From Bordetella parapertussis (GTDB taxonomy: Bacteria; Pseudomonadota; Gammaproteobacteria; Burkholderiales; Burkholderiaceae): a stretch of DNA of 8,072 bases. The translations under genes were made by a program, and so were the position numbers. The stretch spans positions 1-8,072 of the forward strand of contig CAMDLJ010000105.1 of the NCBI GenBank assembly GCA_945901665.1, read 5' to 3'. This document shows, one piece after another, positions 1 through 7,544 of this stretch. The notes beneath the pieces are model-generated. The model was not told the origin of the DNA, searched no databases, and worked only from the letters and a program-made list of their open reading frames with translations. Every line of letters starts with the position of its first letter. Position 1 is the stretch's first letter.

Positions 1-130
1 CCTTGGCGCGGGTGGCGCAGTACTCGGGCAGGTAGCGTCCAGCTTGGCGCATCAGCCAAACGGGGGTGTGGTCGGTGGCCTGACGCAAGCAGGCTTTGAG
101 GAAGGTGTCGTTGAGGAGTGGTGCGTTCAT
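1..130 (-). CDS. hemE: Uroporphyrinogen decarboxylase, N-terminal part (cut by window edge)
   Basis: HemE removes four carboxyl groups from uroporphyrinogen III to give coproporphyrinogen III in the cytoplasmic haem pathway. Only the first 43 codons are in the window, starting from an ATG whose complement is at 128-130; the rest lies beyond position 1. The translation begins [17 protein letters not shown] and then carries [16 protein letters not shown] at about residues 22-37, which contains the uroporphyrinogen decarboxylase signature (P-x-W-x-M-R-Q-A-G-R) whose arginines bind substrate carboxylates. The residue after the final Tyr is Cys, where many homologues have Lys or Arg. The gene lies 68 nt downstream of the dsbD stop on the same strand, with no convincing terminator between them, so read-through from dsbD is possible. 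No strong ribosome binding site is seen before the ATG. Identity is secure despite the short length. Confidence 0.93.
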   Translation of the reverse strand, partial: MNAPLLNDTFLKACLRQATDHTPVWLMRQAGRYLPEYCATRAK

Positions 131-198
131 AAAGCTTATTGTGGCAGGGCAGGTCGACCCCAAATACCCGGGTCTTCACGATGTGCTCAGCATCTGGG

Positions 199-2358
199 TC
201 AACGCTGTTTCAAGGTATTGAGGACCAGGGTTGGGCTGAGCAGTTCCGACAAAACCAGCGGTGCTTGGCCAGGTTGGTACAACACATAAACGGGTACGCC
301 ACTGCGGCCCAATTCGGCCAAAGCACGGGTGATCGATGGGTCGCGGCGCGTCCAGTCGGCCCGCATCAGGCTGATGTTTTGGCGTTCAAATTCACGCAGC
401 ACATCGGGATGGCTCAACGTGGTTTGTTTGTTCAACTGGCAAGTCACACACCAAGCCGCAGTGAAGTCGACAAACACAGCTTGCCCTTGATCCAATCGAT
501 CCTTGACTGCCAGCGAAGACCAACTTTGCCAGGTCGAACCCACTGACCGGCTGGGTTCTTCAGGGGCGTTCAAACGGGGCCAAGTCACCCAGGCACAGGC
601 CAACCAAGCCGCTAAAGACAAAAGCACCAACCATTGGCGAGCCGGTTTTTGCAAACCCCAGGCCCAAATCAGCGCGGCCGTGGCCAACAAAACCAGCAGC
701 ATGGCCATGGCCGCGTCCAAACTGGTTTGTTGACCCAAAACCCACAACAACCAAACCACCGTGATCCACAAAGGAAACGCCATCAGCGTTTTGAAAACGC
801 TCATCCAGGCCCCCGGTTGAGGCAGGAACTTGCCCAGGGCGGGCCACAGGCTGAGCAGGGCATAGGGCAAAGCCATGCCCACGCCCATGGCGGCCAAAAC
901 CGCCAGCGCACTGGGCCAGTCTTGGCTCAAGGCCCAGCCCATCGAGACCCCCACAAAGGGTGCCGTGCAAGGGGAAGCCAGTCCCACCGCCAGCACCCCT
1001 GAGGCAAACGCATTGACAGCCGGGCGTTGTGATTGCCAACCTCCCCAAGCGGCAGGCCACCACTGGCCCCATTCAAACAAGCCCATCAGGTTCAGGGCCA
1101 GGGCAGTGAACAGCAAAGCCAGGGCGCTGACAAACAGGGGGGACTGCAGTTGAAAGCCCCAACCCAGTTGCTCACCGGTCGTTCGAAGTATCAAAACCGC
1201 AGCACCCAAAGCCACAAAAGTGAGCACCACGCCAGCGCTGTAGGCAGCCCCGTCCCTTCGCCGTTGGCGAGGACTGGTCCCCGGCAAGCCCAAAGCAACC
1301 ACTTTGATGGCCAAAACGGGCAAAACACAAGGCATGAGGTTGAGCACCAAACCGCCCACCAAAGCAGTGATCAAGGCCAGCCAAAAACTGGCGCCCCAAT
1401 TTGCATCCGTTGGGCTGGTGGAAGCAAGCACAGAGATGGCGGGTGTTGCGCTGGGCAGCTTGCCCACACCCACACCGGGGCTGGGCAGCGCAGGCCACAC
1501 GCCCGTCACAGGCAGGCTCACCCGCCAGGCTGTGGATTCAGCGCCTTTGCCGAACACCAGCACCAAGGGCAGTTGTTGCGGCTGGGTGCTGCGCATGGGG
1601 TGCAGGGGCAGATCCATGTGCCATTGGTCTGCGCGCCATTGGCCCTGGCTGCGGGGGTGGGTTTCGCCGGCATGGTCTGTCACTTCGGGCAACTCGACAA
1701 ACACCGCAGGTTTTTGACCCCAAATGCTTTGTGGCAGGCCAGCGATGGTCAGGGCCATGCGGTCTGGGTGCACCTGGGCTTGAGACGCGCCCGTTGTGAG
1801 TGCCTGAGGTTGCTGGCGCAACAAGGCTTCAAACAAAGGGCCGTTCACCGCTTGGCTGCTTTGGCTCGGAATGCGCAACACAAATCTGCCCTCTTGCGGG
1901 ATGCACTCCTGTCGGCACACCAGCCAGTTGGCTTGCAACACCACTTCCTGTGCCTCTGAGGGGTTGGCTGCAGCTATCACGCTGACTGGGGCAGCCAACA
2001 AAACAGCGCCTTCAAAGCCATAGTTGGTCATCTCTCCCACCCGGATTTTGTGCGGCGTGGGCCAATGGGTTTCGCCAACCGACCACCCTGTGGGCAACTG
2101 CCATTCCAATTGCGTGGGCAGGCCAGAGTCACCTGGGTTCTTCCAATAGGTGTGCCAACCGGGTTGGTGTTGAATTTTCAGGCCCAGCCAAATGGTTTTG
2201 CTGGGCCCCACGCCTTGGGGTGCCCATGCCATCAATTCAGCGCGCACTTGGCCGGTGGTGACCACGGCAGCATTGCTTTGTGCCCAAAGGCCGCCGACAC
2301 AGCCCAGCATCAAGGCCAAAGCGGACAAGCCATTGCGAAAGTGGGATAAACAAAACAT
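199..2358 (-). CDS. dsbD: Thiol:disulfide interchange protein of the DsbD/ScsB type
   Basis: DsbD-family proteins carry electrons from cytoplasmic thioredoxin across the inner membrane to periplasmic disulfide partners. From the ATG at 2358 the protein is 719 aa. Residues 1-26 look like a signal peptide with a likely cleavage after LWA. An N-terminal periplasmic domain has PGWHTYWKNPGDSG (about 67-79) and a Cys pair in WLVCRQECIP (C148, C152). A membrane domain of about eight helices (about 325-590) holds one Cys in NLMPCVLP (C344) and one in GLASPCTAPF (C464), matching the family's redox pair. The C-terminal thioredoxin-like domain has AAWCVTC (C637, C640) and a later cis-Pro motif GVPVYVLY. 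All six expected redox cysteines are present. It is longer than E. coli DsbD (about 565 aa) because of the extended N-terminal region, as in ScsB-like members. A GTG 11 codons upstream (2391) is in frame but makes a poorer signal peptide. The gene precedes hemE and diverges from the creatininase-family gene, with 76 nt between them. Confidence 0.93.
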   Translation of the reverse strand: MFCLSHFRNGLSALALMLGCVGGLWAQSNAAVVTTGQVRAELMAWAPQGVGPSKTIWLGLKIQHQPGWHTYWKNPGDSGLPTQLEWQLPTGWSVGETHWPTPHKIRVGEMTNYGFEGAVLLAAPVSVIAAANPSEAQEVVLQANWLVCRQECIPQEGRFVLRIPSQSSQAVNGPLFEALLRQQPQALTTGASQAQVHPDRMALTIAGLPQSIWGQKPAVFVELPEVTDHAGETHPRSQGQWRADQWHMDLPLHPMRSTQPQQLPLVLVFGKGAESTAWRVSLPVTGVWPALPSPGVGVGKLPSATPAISVLASTSPTDANWGASFWLALITALVGGLVLNLMPCVLPVLAIKVVALGLPGTSPRQRRRDGAAYSAGVVLTFVALGAAVLILRTTGEQLGWGFQLQSPLFVSALALLFTALALNLMGLFEWGQWWPAAWGGWQSQRPAVNAFASGVLAVGLASPCTAPFVGVSMGWALSQDWPSALAVLAAMGVGMALPYALLSLWPALGKFLPQPGAWMSVFKTLMAFPLWITVVWLLWVLGQQTSLDAAMAMLLVLLATAALIWAWGLQKPARQWLVLLSLAAWLACAWVTWPRLNAPEEPSRSVGSTWQSWSSLAVKDRLDQGQAVFVDFTAAWCVTCQLNKQTTLSHPDVLREFERQNISLMRADWTRRDPSITRALAELGRSGVPVYVLYQPGQAPLVLSELLSPTLVLNTLKQR

Positions 2359-2434
2359 GAGGTGCCGATGGTAGCGAATGACCCAAAGCACATCAGACCA
2401 GTCCGCTTTTTTGCAAAGTCCTTAAGATGCGGGA

Positions 2435-3229
2435 ATGGACATTAAATCTCATTTCTGGGCCCAATTCACCACCAACGACTTTGCATTGCTGGATGCTGAA
2501 CGGGCAGTGGCCGTATTGCCTTTGGGGGCCACCGAGCAGCATGGCCCCCATTTGCCCTTGAGCGTGGACACCACTTTGGTGGATGGGGTGGTGGCGCAGG
2601 CGCTGACCCACTTAACCAGCGCCGATCCGGTGCTGTTTTTGCCCACCCAAAACCTCGGCTTGAGCACCGAGCACACCGCATTTGCAGGCACACTCAGTGT
2701 GGGGCCAGCCACCTTGATCGAACTCTGGTGCGATATTGGTGCCAGCGTGGCCCGTGCGGGTTTGAAAAAAATGGTCTTGTTCAACGCCCATGGGGGAAAT
2801 GTGGGCTTGATGGATGTGGTGGCCCGCGAGTTGCGCGCCCGCCACAGCCTGCTGGTGTTTGGCACCAGTTGGTACCAGCTGCCGTTGGGTGACGCGGTGA
2901 TGGGCCTGTTCAGCGCCGAGGAACATCGCTTTGGTGCGCACGCTGGCGCGATGGAAACAGCCATGATGCTGGCCTTGGCACCCCAAGATGTGCGCATGGC
3001 CTTGGCCCAAAATTTTCCCTCGGCGGCCCAGAAAAAGGCCGCGCGTTTTTCCATCTTGGGCGACGGGCGCAGCGCCAAACAAGGTTGGCACATGCAAGAC
3101 TACAACCCCGATGGCGCGGCGGGCAATGCCTTGGCCGCCCAGGCCGATCATGGACAGGCCTTGGTGCAAGCGGCGGGATGGCAATTGGCGCGCATGTTGC
3201 GTGAGGTGGTGGAACACCCCCCGCTGTGA
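2435..3229 (+). CDS. Creatininase-superfamily metal-dependent amidohydrolase
   Basis: The 264-aa protein belongs to the creatininase/MftE/formamide-hydrolase superfamily, cytoplasmic enzymes that cleave C-N amide bonds with a two-metal centre. Seen in the sequence are GATEQHGPHLPLSVDT at about 31-46 (E34, H36 and D45 as metal ligands), FNAHGGNVG at about 116-124 (H119) and HAGAMETAMML at about 169-179 (E174). Genuine creatininases carry HYEN with a second-metal Glu where this protein has HGGN, the form found in other branches such as MftE and FAPy deformylase. Creatinine itself is therefore not a safe substrate call. There is no signal peptide. The ATG at 2435 is preceded by only a weak ribosome-binding-like GCGGGA. 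It is the only protein gene on the plus strand, between divergent dsbD and the convergent phosphatase gene, so it is probably transcribed alone. Neighbours give no clue to substrate; family assignment is firm and function is not. Confidence 0.88.
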   Translation: MDIKSHFWAQFTTNDFALLDAERAVAVLPLGATEQHGPHLPLSVDTTLVDGVVAQALTHLTSADPVLFLPTQNLGLSTEHTAFAGTLSVGPATLIELWCDIGASVARAGLKKMVLFNAHGGNVGLMDVVARELRARHSLLVFGTSWYQLPLGDAVMGLFSAEEHRFGAHAGAMETAMMLALAPQDVRMALAQNFPSAAQKKAARFSILGDGRSAKQGWHMQDYNPDGAAGNALAAQADHGQALVQAAGWQLARMLREVVEHPPL

Positions 3230-3232
3230 CTG

Positions 3233-3244
3233 GGCCTTGAGGCC
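3233..3244. other. Short intergenic hairpin between convergent genes
   Basis: A perfect inverted repeat, GGCC-TTGA-GGCC, lies in the 20-nt gap between the creatininase-family stop (3227-3229) and the opposing phosphatase stop (3250-3252). A location between two convergent genes suits a two-way transcription end, but neither side has a run of T residues and the stem is only 4-5 bp. It is reported as a visible structure, not as a proven terminator. Confidence 0.3.
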
Positions 3245-3249
3245 ACCAA

Positions 3250-3921
3250 TCAGGTGTAAGTGACCCAGCCTTGGTGGGCCAGCCCGTCCAGGTGATTGAT
3301 GGTGTTGTGGCTGACCAATGACAAGCGCTTGGGCGAGTAGTGCATTTCACAAACAGCGGTGTTGCGGATGCGCATATTGAGTTCAATCGTCACTTCAGCA
3401 GGTGTTTGCAGCACGTGGCCCACCGCCGTGGCAATCGGCCCACCGCTGGACACCACCAATACATCGCCACTGTATCGGGCTTGCACATGGGCCAAAGCAG
3501 ACGTGACGCCTTGGACAAACTCGGCGTAGGTGGGCATACCCTGGGGCTGTGATTGGCCCCGCATCCAAGCTTGCAAGCCCTTGCGCAATAAACCAAAGTG
3601 GTGTTTGTAAAGCTCGGGAGTATCGGGCTTGGGCAAAGGCTCGGTATGGATGGCGTGGATCACCGCGTGGCTGTCGTATTCGTTCAAACCGGGCCACACC
3701 AAGGCTTGCAAGTCGGCTTGAGCCAGGCCTTCGCCAATGCCCAGCCAGGTTTGGTGGTGCCGCTTCAAACTGCCAGTGATGACGGCCTCAAATGTCAGCC
3801 CACGTTCTCGAAAATAGGCCCCCAATTGGCGGCTTTGGCGTTTGCCCAGTTCGGACAGTTGGTCATAGTCGTCGGCGCCAAACGAGGCCTGGCCGTGGCG
3901 CACCAAGTAGAGAGTTCCCAT
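3250..3921 (-). CDS. Histidine phosphatase (phosphoglycerate-mutase-like) family protein
   Basis: The start at 3921 gives 223 aa beginning MGTLYLVRHGQASFG, with the family RHG motif (R8, H9 as the phosphorylated His) right at the N terminus as usual; an in-frame extension upstream (to 4044) runs into phzF and is rejected. Other family features are SLKRHHQTW (R54), WPGLNEYDS (E81) and VVSSGGPIATAVG at 157-169. That last block is where most members have V-x-H-G-G with the second catalytic histidine; here the position is serine. The same N- and C-terminal style is one I recall from other Burkholderiales, so it is probably a family trait and not a mutation. The protein has no signal peptide and is likely cytoplasmic. 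It is the last gene of the uup-lysE-phzF run, 71 nt after phzF. No clear ribosome binding site is seen. The substrate is unknown; true phosphoglycerate mutase activity is unlikely. Confidence 0.88.
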   Translation of the reverse strand: MGTLYLVRHGQASFGADDYDQLSELGKRQSRQLGAYFRERGLTFEAVITGSLKRHHQTWLGIGEGLAQADLQALVWPGLNEYDSHAVIHAIHTEPLPKPDTPELYKHHFGLLRKGLQAWMRGQSQPQGMPTYAEFVQGVTSALAHVQARYSGDVLVVSSGGPIATAVGHVLQTPAEVTIELNMRIRNTAVCEMHYSPKRLSLVSHNTINHLDGLAHQGWVTYT

Positions 3922-3992
3922 GCGGATATTGTCGCGAATCGGTGCCTGCCGTGTCGTCTCATGGGGGACGCTGGCCCACCCGTGCTGGTGGA

Positions 3993-4850
3993 TCAAAGCG
4001 TCACATGGCCTTTGATGCAAACCACTGATTCCCCGCCCACCCACACCTGCCCTTGTGCATCTTGTTGCACATGCACCCGGCCGGCGCGGCCCATGGCCGT
4101 ACCCTGGCGTGCCACATAGTGTGCGGGTGCGAGCCCATCACCGATCAACCATTGGCCCAAGGCGGCGTTCAAACTTCCGGTGACCGGGTCCTCGGTCAAG
4201 CCAGCGTTTCCAGGGAAAAACGCGCGCACCTCAAAGGCCTCTGCAGGTCCATGTTTGCCATCAAGGGGCTCTTTTTCCAAGGGGGCGACAACGCCCACTT
4301 CCATGCCCGCCAGTATTTGGGCGTTGGGCTTCAGGGCCAACACTTGCGCCGCGCTGGCCAGCATGACACCACGCCACTGCGGGCCGTTGTCGCACCAAGC
4401 GTGGTGCAAGATGTCATGCCTGGTCACACCCAAGCCATTCGCAATGCGCAACACCTCGTCTTCGGGCAAGGGGCCGCTGCGTCGCAGTGGGGGAGCGGCA
4501 AAGGCCAGTCGCTGGTTGTCACGCCGAATGCGCACCAAGCCTACCGCGCATTCCTGTACCACCTCTGCGCCCTGGGGCACACCGCCTGCATCCAACCAGG
4601 CGTGGCAACTGCCCAGGGTGGGGTGACCGGCGAAAGGGAGTTCGCGCCCAGGGCAAAAAATGCGCAGCGCGTAGTCAGCCCCCAGTTGGGTGGGGGGCAA
4701 GACAAAGGTGGCTTCAGATAAATTAGTCCAATCGGTGAAGGCCTGCATGTCTTGGGTGGACAGTCCCGTGCCATCCAGCACCACTGCCACGGGGTTGCCC
4801 AAGTAGGGGGTGGCGGTAAAGACATCGACTTGGGCAAAAGCGCGTTTCAT
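3993..4850 (-). CDS. PhzF-like isomerase/epimerase family protein
   Basis: PhzF-fold proteins have two similar alpha/beta-barrel halves; the best-known member isomerises an intermediate of phenazine synthesis, while most chromosomal members have no known substrate. The 285-aa translation from the ATG at 4850 begins MKRAFAQVDVFT and shows TNLSEATFVLPP (E46, the expected catalytic Glu), GRELPFAGHPTLGS at 68-81 (H76) and GLTEDPVTGSLNAALG at 217-232 (D221, S226). These are the active-site positions conserved in the family. An ATG 9 codons upstream (4877) lies only 4 nt after the lysE stop and is a possible alternative; 4850 is preferred because family members usually begin close to the AFAQVDVFT strand. 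No phenazine genes are nearby, so a role in phenazine synthesis is not implied. Tight spacing to lysE suggests co-transcription and perhaps translational coupling. Confidence 0.9.
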   Translation of the reverse strand: MKRAFAQVDVFTATPYLGNPVAVVLDGTGLSTQDMQAFTDWTNLSEATFVLPPTQLGADYALRIFCPGRELPFAGHPTLGSCHAWLDAGGVPQGAEVVQECAVGLVRIRRDNQRLAFAAPPLRRSGPLPEDEVLRIANGLGVTRHDILHHAWCDNGPQWRGVMLASAAQVLALKPNAQILAGMEVGVVAPLEKEPLDGKHGPAEAFEVRAFFPGNAGLTEDPVTGSLNAALGQWLIGDGLAPAHYVARQGTAMGRAGRVHVQQDAQGQVWVGGESVVCIKGHVTL

Positions 4851-4881
4851 GGGCGAGTCTTTGTTCAAAAGCTTCATTGCA

Positions 4882-5496
4882 TCATGCCAGCAAAACCCAG
4901 CCAGCGGTGAGCGCCAACAGCGAGGCCAAGCCCCGGTTGAACCAAACCAGTCGAGTTCCCTGCCCCAGCCATTGGCGCAGCACCGAACCGACGCAGGCAT
5001 AAGTGAAGTTGCTGCAAAAGGCAAAGGCCATGCCCACGCCAACCACCTGAACCAATCGCTCAGTGGGGTTGGCCGCCACTTGTCCATTGGCATGGATCAC
5101 CCATCCACCAGTCAAAGTGATGGCGAGCATCCAGGCTTTGATGTTGAGAAATTGAAGCCCCACACCTTGCCAAAAACCCACGCTCAATCGAGATGCGTCA
5201 ACCGTGCCCAAGTGCTGTGTTCGGCTGAGTTTGAACGCCAACCACAACATATAAGCCGCGCCAGCCCATTGGATGGCCCAGCGCACGGGCGGGTTGTCGA
5301 TGATCAACAGGCCCAAGCCAGCGCCGCACAGCACCAAAAGCAATGCCCAGCCCACGGGCACAGCGAGACAAAAACGCAGGGCCCGGCGCAGGCCATGATT
5401 GGCGGCCAATGCGGTCGATAAAGTGGTGTTGGGCCCTGGGGAAAAGCTGACCGCAGTGCACATCGCCAGCAAAGCTGCCCATTCAGAGTTTCCCAT
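4882..5496 (-). CDS. LysE/RhtB-family amino-acid exporter
   Basis: This is a 204-aa inner-membrane protein with about six hydrophobic helices and little else, the usual size and plan of the LysE/RhtB family, which exports amino acids or related small molecules using the membrane potential. The N-terminal helix carries SFSPGPNTTLSTALAANHG (about 17-35), the family's hallmark SPGPN block followed by the conserved Gly-rich turn, and residues 108-122 contain FWQGVGLQFLNIKAW, where many members have NPKA. The ATG at 5496 is preceded on its strand by a GGGGG ribosome-binding run about 5 nt away, supporting this start. It lies 36 nt after uup and ends 31 nt (or 4 nt, by the alternative start) before phzF. 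The transported substrate is not predictable; the phzF pairing suggests that it may export a related metabolite, which is inference only. Confidence 0.9.
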   Translation of the reverse strand: MGNSEWAALLAMCTAVSFSPGPNTTLSTALAANHGLRRALRFCLAVPVGWALLLVLCGAGLGLLIIDNPPVRWAIQWAGAAYMLWLAFKLSRTQHLGTVDASRLSVGFWQGVGLQFLNIKAWMLAITLTGGWVIHANGQVAANPTERLVQVVGVGMAFAFCSNFTYACVGSVLRQWLGQGTRLVWFNRGLASLLALTAGWVLLA

Positions 5497-5500
5497 GCAT

Positions 5501-5525
5501 CCCCCATGTGGCTGTTGATGGGTGG
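5501..5525 (-). promoter_or_regulatory. Hairpin overlapping the lysE ribosome binding site
   Basis: On the minus strand, CCCAT (complement of 5518-5522) can pair with ATGGG (complement of 5503-5507), extended by two more C-G pairs past a one-base bulge, with a 10-nt loop. The right arm contains the GGGGG that serves as the lysE ribosome binding site. Folding would hide that site, but no control function has been shown. Confidence 0.35.
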
Positions 5526-5532
5526 GGCAACA

Positions 5533-7440
5533 TCAGCGGTTGCCCAGGGTTTCCCAGCGTTGCAGTGCCTGCATCAACTCGGACTCAATCGCCTCTATGC
5601 GCAATCCCAATTGAGCAGCTTTGACATGGTCCTGGACGAACAATTGACCATCGGCCAGCAAAAGATTCAGCTCGTTTTGCTCGCGCTCCAAAGATTCGAC
5701 CAATGCGGGCAAGCCTTCTAATTCGCGCTGCTCTTTGAAGCTGAGCTTGGTTTTTTTGGTGGGTGGGGACGCGGGTTCGATGCGTGTCTTTGCCGCAGCC
5801 TGTGGCGCGGCGGTGGTTTGAATGGCGACCGAGTCGATGGGTGAACCAGCGTTCAGCGCCATGGCACGGCGTGATTGCTGCAGCCAATCTTGAACCCCGC
5901 CCACATATTCGCGCCAATGGCCATCGCCTTCGAAGACCAAGGTGTTGGTGACCACCTCATCCAAAAATGTGCGGTCGTGGCTCACGATGAACACCGTGCC
6001 ATCGTAGTTTTGCAGTAACTCTTCAAGCAATTCCAAGGTGTCAATGTCCAAGTCATTGGTGGGTTCATCCAACACCAACACGTTGGCGGGCCTGGCAAAC
6101 AAACGGGCCAGTAGCAGTCGATTGCGTTCGCCACCGGAGAGTGAGCGAATGGGCGAGTGTGCGCGCCCAGGGGAAAACAAAAAGTCTTGCAAGTAGCTTT
6201 TGACGTGCTTGCGCTGGTTGCCAATTTCAATCCACTCGCTGCCTGGGCTGATGAAGTCTTCCAAGCTGGCATCCAAGTCCAGGGCTTGGCGCATTTGGTC
6301 GAAATAGGCAACCTGAATTTTCGTCCCTTGCCGCAGCTTGCCACTGTCTGGCGCGATTTCACCCAAAATCAATTTGAGCAGGGTGGTTTTCCCCGCGCCA
6401 TTGGGCCCCATCAAACCCACCTTGTCGCCGCGCAGCAAGGTGGCGCTGAAATCACGAACCACCGTTTTTTTATCTCCATTCGGAGCGGTGAACCACTTGC
6501 TAACCCCCTCAAGTTCGGCCACGATTTTTCCGCTGGGCGCGCCGCTGGACAGACCCATGTTCACCCGGCCTTGTACTTCGCGGCGCTGGGCGCGTTGTTG
6601 GCGCAATTGTTCGAGCCTCACAATGCGGCTTTGGCTGCGTGTGCGGCGCGCTTCAACCCCTTTGCGAACCCAAACTTCCTCCTCGGCCAGCAACTTATCT
6701 GCCCGGGCTTGGACCACGGCCTCCTGTGCCAATTGCACCTCTTTTTGCTGCTGGTAAGCCGCGTAATTACCGGGATAAGACAGCAGGCGGCCCCGGTCGA
6801 GCTCAACTATCCGTGTGGCCACCTTGTCCAAAAAACTGCGGTCGTGGGTGATGATGACCATGCTGGTGCGCGACTCAATCAACAGGTTCTCTAGCCACTC
6901 AATGCTGTCCAGATCCAAATGATTGGTCGGTTCATCCAACAACAAAATGTCGGGCTGTTGGACCAGAGCCTGGGCCAGCGCAACGCGCTTGGCGGTTCCG
7001 CCAGAAAGCTCAGAAACCCGCGCATGGGGGTTGAGGCGCAGTCGGTGCAAGGTCTCTTCCACCCGTTGCTCCCAGCCCCAGCCGTGGCGTGACTCAATGG
7101 CGTTTTGCAAAAGGTTCAAGTCGCCTTCGCCCAACGAGTAGCTGTCGATCCAAGCAATCACCTCCGATAAGCCTTGCCGGACAGCTTCATGAACGGTCCA
7201 TTCAGGGTCAAGCACAGGCTCTTGCTGTACCAAAGCCAAGCGGACCCCTTGCTGAAGTTGCAATTGACCGTCATCTGGCTTTTCGAGGCTCGCCAAAATG
7301 CGCATCAGAGAAGATTTGCCTGTGCCATTGCGACCAATCAAGCCCACGCGCTCAAGGGGCTGCAATGAAAAATCTGCGTGATCGAGCAAGGCGGCTTGAC
7401 CAAATGCCAATTGGGCTTGTTGTAGTTGAAGCAGGCTCAT
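5533..7440 (-). CDS. uup: ABC-F ATPase Uup
   Basis: Uup is a soluble ABC-F ATPase with two nucleotide-binding domains and no membrane part. In E. coli it binds branched DNA, limits precise transposon excision and has ribosome-linked roles. From the ATG at 7440 the protein is 635 aa. Domain 1 has Walker A GRNGTGKSS (36-44), signature LSGGTAKR (145-152), Walker B ILLLDEPTNHLD (165-176) and ITHDRSFLD. A charged linker (about 230-295, rich in R, E and Q) precedes domain 2, with GPNGAGKTT (345-353), LSGGERNR (434-441), VLVLDEPTNDLD (454-465) and SHDRTFLD. After a loose Ala/Pro/Lys linker, residues 565-632 form the coiled-coil C-terminal domain that marks Uup against other ABC-F types. In-frame upstream starts at 7473 (ATG) and 7479 (TTG) exist, but family alignment favours MSLLQLQQAQLAFG; no start has a good ribosome binding site. 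It is the first gene of the minus-strand run and diverges from the rRNA operon. Confidence 0.94.
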   Translation of the reverse strand: MSLLQLQQAQLAFGQAALLDHADFSLQPLERVGLIGRNGTGKSSLMRILASLEKPDDGQLQLQQGVRLALVQQEPVLDPEWTVHEAVRQGLSEVIAWIDSYSLGEGDLNLLQNAIESRHGWGWEQRVEETLHRLRLNPHARVSELSGGTAKRVALAQALVQQPDILLLDEPTNHLDLDSIEWLENLLIESRTSMVIITHDRSFLDKVATRIVELDRGRLLSYPGNYAAYQQQKEVQLAQEAVVQARADKLLAEEEVWVRKGVEARRTRSQSRIVRLEQLRQQRAQRREVQGRVNMGLSSGAPSGKIVAELEGVSKWFTAPNGDKKTVVRDFSATLLRGDKVGLMGPNGAGKTTLLKLILGEIAPDSGKLRQGTKIQVAYFDQMRQALDLDASLEDFISPGSEWIEIGNQRKHVKSYLQDFLFSPGRAHSPIRSLSGGERNRLLLARLFARPANVLVLDEPTNDLDIDTLELLEELLQNYDGTVFIVSHDRTFLDEVVTNTLVFEGDGHWREYVGGVQDWLQQSRRAMALNAGSPIDSVAIQTTAAPQAAAKTRIEPASPPTKKTKLSFKEQRELEGLPALVESLEREQNELNLLLADGQLFVQDHVKAAQLGLRIEAIESELMQALQRWETLGNR

Positions 7441-7544
7441 GATGTGGGGTGAAAGTAGGGTGCGCTCAGCCATCTGCAACAGCGTAAAGCCTGAGCGCAG
7501 ATGCAGTGCAGGGAGGTCATTCTCGCTGACAAAAAAGAGGCTTA

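Noticed and set aside
16..20. Lys/Arg-to-Cys change in HemE after LPEY as a possible defect
   Set aside because: It falls outside the signature core and I recall Cys at this place in related bacteria, so it is more likely lineage variation.
153..174. Possible terminator between dsbD and hemE (GACCC...GGGTC)
   Set aside because: The stem is only 5 bp with a 9-nt loop and there is no T run on either strand.
560..1072. A 170-codon minus-strand frame overlapping dsbD in another frame
   Set aside because: It is a shadow of the dsbD membrane domain, with Gly-rich, irregular composition and no motif.
1033..1959. A long (308-codon) open frame on the plus strand inside dsbD
   Set aside because: It is antisense to a fully recognisable dsbD and its translation is low-complexity, rich in Q, H, G and A, with no domain; such frames are common in GC-rich DNA opposite real genes.
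2359..2434. Promoters for the divergent dsbD and creatininase-family genes
   Set aside because: I found only poor matches, for example TAAGAT at 2423-2428 without a -35 partner. Promoters must exist near here but I cannot place them.
2449..3093. A 214-codon minus-strand frame opposite the creatininase-family gene
   Set aside because: The plus-strand frame has clear family motifs at the same place; this one has none.
3922..4044. N-terminal extension of the histidine-phosphatase frame by 41 codons
   Set aside because: The family begins a few residues before the RHG motif, and the extension overlaps the end of phzF.
4851..5093. N-terminal extension of the phzF frame by 81 codons
   Set aside because: It overlaps the lysE coding region, and the PhzF fold begins at the AFAQVDVFT strand right after the 4850 start.
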